The notes beneath the pieces were generated by a model. That model had not been told where the DNA came from. It searched no databases and saw only the letters and a list, made by a program, of their open reading frames with translations. From positions 1-28,887 of IMG/VR virus record IMGVR_UViG_3300048113_000292: DNA of 28,887 nucleotides; one strand, written 5' to 3'. A program made the position numbers and the translations under genes. Position 1 is the first letter of the stretch, and each line of letters begins with the position of its first letter. Of the stretch, positions 26,469 through 28,887 are shown in pieces. This DNA comes from a virus.

Positions 26469-28236
26469 CCAATTCAAGTTCGTGCAACTGTCTAGTTACA
26501 CAAGCCCTGTTGTCAGTGAGAACGCAAGGAAGGGATGGGTAGAGTACGGCAATGACAACGACTACTTTCAATATCTCATAGACAGATACAACGGATCACC
26601 CACGAACAACGCAGTTGTTTCAGGAGTCATTGATATGATCTTCGGTCAGGGAATTGACGCAACAGATTCGGGAAAGAATCCAGAAGGATATCTTCAGTTG
26701 AGAAAGTTGATCAAGGATCAGGAGTTGAAAAAAGTAATCAACGATTACTATATGTTGGGCAACGGAGCCTTTCAATTGATCTACAATCAAAACAAAACTA
26801 AGATTGTTGAGGTGTATCATATGCCTGTTGAAACTCTTAGAGCAGAGAAGTGTAACGAAGAAGGCGAAGTTGAGGCGTATTTCTACGCCTATGATTGGAG
26901 TGAGGTGCGCAGTAAGAAAGGCGTTGAACGCATTCCCGCTTTTGGACACGGAGGTCAAGGAGAAAAAGTTGAGATCTTATACTTCAGACCTTACCGCAGC
27001 GGTTCTTATTATTACTCACCTGTTGATTATCAAGGGGCTTTGCCGTATGCTGAGTTAGAAGGCGAGGTAGCCAACTACCATATCAACAACATCAAGAACG
27101 GTCTTGCTCCTTCAATGATTGTGAACTTCAATAATGGAGTTCCACCTGAAGAAGAAAGAGACAACATTGAATCTCAGATCAAACAGAAGTGGTCAGGATC
27201 AAGCAATGCGGGAAAGTTCATACTTTCGTTTAACGACTCTTCAGATAGTGCCGCGTCTATTGAGCCCGTTCAATTGTCGGACGCTCATAATCAATACGAG
27301 TTCTTGTCAAGAGAGTCTCAACAGAAGGTCTTAGTGGGTCATAGAATCACTTCTCCAATGTTGTTTGGGGTAAAGGACCAAACAGGCTTAGGAAACAACG
27401 CAGAAGAGATAAAAACGGCATTCACTTTGTTTGACAACAGCGTCATTAAGCCTAAGCAAAATCAAGTGATAACCGCTTTGGATGAAATCTTGGCGTATAA
27501 CAATGTTTCTTTAAGCCTTTATTTCAAGACTCTAACACCTTTAGAATTTACCGAAATTGAAGAGGTTGAAGATCAAGAGGTGGTTGAAGAAGAAACAGGC
27601 ATCAAAATGTCCTCTGAAGACATGCCTGAAGGTTACGATTTCATTGCTGACGATCTTGTTGAATTGGGAGAGGATGTTGATGAAAAAGAATGGGATCTTG
27701 TTGATGAGCGTGATGTGGATTACGAAAACGAAGAAGCGCTTGACAAGATGTTGACCTTTGCTTCAACGGGTTCGGCAAGACCAAACGCAAAAAGTTCACA
27801 AGACGGATCCAACGCAGAGGGATCTAGATTTTTAGTGAGGTACAAATATGAGGGAAGCACGAACCCTCAAAGAGAGTTCTGCCGCAAGATGATGTCCGCA
27901 AACAAGGTCTATCGCAAGGAAGACATTATTGCTATGGAGAATAAAGCGGTGAATCAGGGTTTTGGTCCTGAGGGTGCTTCAACCTACTCAATATGGCTAT
28001 ACAAGGGAGGAGCGAGATGTAAGCACAAGTGGATTCGCAGAACCTACATGAGCAAAAGCGGAGTCAAGCCTGATGTGAACAGTCCCAATGCTGAGACAAT
28101 CAGCACAACTAAAGCTAGACAAAAAGGCTTCAGACCTGAAGCAAACGATTCTAAGGTTGCGGTAACTCCAAGCAACATGAAAAACAAAGGATTTATTAAC
28201 CCACCTTCTAAGAAGGATGTTCAAGGCGGTATATAA
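26458..28236 (+). CDS. Portal protein with C-terminal extension domain
   Basis: 592 aa. The portal core spans about 1-380: WVEYGNDNDYFQYLIDRYN, VVSGVIDMIFGQG, DYYMLGNGAFQLIYNQ, FLSRESQQKVLVGHRITSPM with MLFGVKDQTGLGNN, and FTLFDNSVIKPKQNQ, the pattern of phage portals that form the dodecameric ring for DNA entry. An acidic linker (about 365-420) leads to an extra domain (about 425-540) with RFLVRYKYEGSTNPQREFC, YRKEDI and YKGGARCKHKWIRR, and a Lys-rich tail. The extension's two spaced Cys and His suggest a metal site or a head-morphogenesis-type module. It lies more than 11 kb from terL. Confidence 0.75.
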   Translation: MENSQFKFVQLSSYTSPVVSENARKGWVEYGNDNDYFQYLIDRYNGSPTNNAVVSGVIDMIFGQGIDATDSGKNPEGYLQLRKLIKDQELKKVINDYYMLGNGAFQLIYNQNKTKIVEVYHMPVETLRAEKCNEEGEVEAYFYAYDWSEVRSKKGVERIPAFGHGGQGEKVEILYFRPYRSGSYYYSPVDYQGALPYAELEGEVANYHINNIKNGLAPSMIVNFNNGVPPEEERDNIESQIKQKWSGSSNAGKFILSFNDSSDSAASIEPVQLSDAHNQYEFLSRESQQKVLVGHRITSPMLFGVKDQTGLGNNAEEIKTAFTLFDNSVIKPKQNQVITALDEILAYNNVSLSLYFKTLTPLEFTEIEEVEDQEVVEEETGIKMSSEDMPEGYDFIADDLVELGEDVDEKEWDLVDERDVDYENEEALDKMLTFASTGSARPNAKSSQDGSNAEGSRFLVRYKYEGSTNPQREFCRKMMSANKVYRKEDIIAMENKAVNQGFGPEGASTYSIWLYKGGARCKHKWIRRTYMSKSGVKPDVNSPNAETISTTKARQKGFRPEANDSKVAVTPSNMKNKGFINPPSKKDVQGGI

Positions 28237-28736
28237 TGGCTCAAATACTATTTGTCAGCCCTGCTGATGTTATAAAAAGAACGGGAATCAACGGCAATGT
28301 AGATCGTGATCAGATAATTCAATTCGTTAAGATCGCTCAGGATATTCATATTCAAGGTATCTTAGGAACTAAGTTGTTCAACAAGATAGCGAGTGACATC
28401 AACGCTGATACTTTGTCAGGCGATTATTTAAGCCTTTTTACGGACTATATTCAAGATATGGTGATACATTATGCCGCAATAGAGATATTGCCTTATATTC
28501 ACTTTAAAGTAGCAAACGGAGGCATCTACACGAAGGGATCAGAGAACGGTCAGAGCGTAACGAAAGAAGATCTTGATTATTTAGTTCAAAAGGAAAGAGA
28601 TATTGCGGAGCATTATGCTCGTAGATTTGTAGATCATATGGCATTCTACAACTCAAGATATCCAGAGTACAACACTTCATCCAATGATGATATGTACCCT
28701 AGTAAGAATCAAAACTTCAACGGATGGGTTTTATAG
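28236..28736 (+). CDS. Head-tail connector-like protein (DUF6712-like)
   Basis: 166 aa. It begins MAQILFVSPADVIKRTGING and has NVDRDQIIQFVKIAQDIHIQ followed by GILGTKLFNKI, then a helical middle and a Tyr/Asn-rich tail. The DxDxxxxxIxxAQxxxIxxxLG pattern matches connector or DUF6712-type proteins that bind below the portal. It directly follows the portal gene (one-base TAATG overlap), the usual place for connectors. Confidence 0.65.
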   Translation: MAQILFVSPADVIKRTGINGNVDRDQIIQFVKIAQDIHIQGILGTKLFNKIASDINADTLSGDYLSLFTDYIQDMVIHYAAIEILPYIHFKVANGGIYTKGSENGQSVTKEDLDYLVQKERDIAEHYARRFVDHMAFYNSRYPEYNTSSNDDMYPSKNQNFNGWVL

Positions 28737-28822
28737 TAAAGCAAACCTATAAACCGAAGATGGAGAACATTCAGAAGTTGAAGAAGTACCTCATGAAAAA
28801 GAATAAGAAGAATGGCAAGTGA
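28724..28822 (+). CDS. 32-aa Lys-rich microprotein
   Basis: ATG 28724 lies in the connector gene's 3' end; TGA 28820-28822 lies 11 nt inside the last frame. It begins MGFIVKQTYKPKMENIQKL and is extremely lysine-rich at the end. It might bind nucleic acid or be a coupling frame. Its function is unknown. Confidence 0.35.
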   Translation: MGFIVKQTYKPKMENIQKLKKYLMKKNKKNGK

Positions 28823-28887
28823 TGAAAGAGGATACGGAAGTATCTATGGATCTACTTGGTGGGGATCAGGAGATGCCTTCACCAATA
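28812..28887 (+). CDS. Gly/Ser/Trp-rich small protein running off the window end
   Basis: ATG 28812, open to the last base. The product starts MASDERGYGSIYGSTWWGSG. If base 28887 is joined to base 1, the frame continues for one Lys codon and stops at TGA (bases 3-5), giving 26 aa that overlap the gene at 2 as ATGA, the junction type seen throughout this genome. Small YGxxYGxTWWG proteins look familiar from phages of Bacteroidota; function unknown. Confidence 0.5.
   Translation, partial: MASDERGYGSIYGSTWWGSGDAFTN

Noticed and set aside
1-28887. Integrase, phage repressor and lysogeny genes
   Set aside because: No tyrosine or serine recombinase signature, no CI-like repressor and no att-like repeat was seen, so a temperate lifestyle is not supported.
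1-28887. tRNA genes, CRISPR arrays, reverse transcriptase or diversity-generating repeats
   Set aside because: No cloverleaf-like segment, regularly spaced repeats or RT motif was found by reading. The few gaps are too short or otherwise explained. A tRNAscan run was not possible.

Overview
This window looks like the essentially complete genome (28,887 bp) of a siphovirus-type tailed phage. All convincing genes lie on the + strand and are packed tightly, with dozens of ATGA or TGATG start/stop overlaps. The base composition is moderately AT-rich. The gene families (XkdF-like protease, Glu-rich scaffold, a 'MACxLTxGRxEPCKD' structural protein, tail proteins with a 'FTDYTQNFQVPASKxNN' N-terminus) and the near absence of canonical AGGAGG sites point to a Bacteroidota, probably flavobacterial, host. 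This host call is inference. The last partial reading frame (28812 to the end) runs across the window junction into base 1 and stops in an ATGA overlap with the first gene. The ends therefore probably join, as expected for a circularly permuted or terminally redundant genome. No integrase, phage repressor, tRNA, CRISPR array, DNA polymerase or primase was found.

Layout. (1) 2-1891, lysis: a Cys-rich microprotein, an M15 peptidase endolysin, three small membrane proteins (holin candidates), and a lipoprotein with a C-terminal membrane anchor that has the architecture of a unimolecular spanin. (2) 1939-10216, early replication and recombination with many small unknown genes: RusA-like resolvase, SSB, DnaB/RecA-fold helicase, a DnaA-domain-IV-like protein, a sigma-like factor, two PD-(D/E)XK nucleases (one RecE-like), an HNH nuclease and a DUF3820-like protein. 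A 212-bp noncoding stretch (9347-9558) holds phased GGCGCAAA iterons and other repeats and is a candidate origin or control region. (3) 10231-13703, the most interesting block: five overlapping genes encoding a ParB-like protein, a TET/JBP-type 2-oxoglutarate/Fe(II) oxygenase, a stand-alone class II glutamine amidotransferase, a helical transferase-type protein of the phage base-hypermodification families, and a 5-hmdU-DNA-kinase-like P-loop kinase. Together they read as a post-replicative DNA hypermodification pathway: oxidise, phosphorylate, then substitute with an amine or ammonia. (4) 13700-15902, packaging (TerS, TerL) and a tail-assembly chaperone with a T9 slippery run for -1 frameshifting. 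(5) 15969-22818, small genes, neck/tail completion proteins, two large tail proteins and the tape measure. (6) 22820-28887, capsid protease, scaffold, major capsid protein, probable tail tube protein, portal and connector, then tiny reading frames at the window end.

The head genes lie downstream of the tail genes, and the portal is more than 11 kb from terL, which is not the usual HK97-like order. Four convincing intrinsic terminators separate expression blocks. Genes that follow a noncoding gap often carry a GAGAG-type leader directly before ATG. GATC tetranucleotides are far more common than expected in the stretches counted, which may relate to the DNA modification system. Functions below are read from motifs only; no database search was possible.
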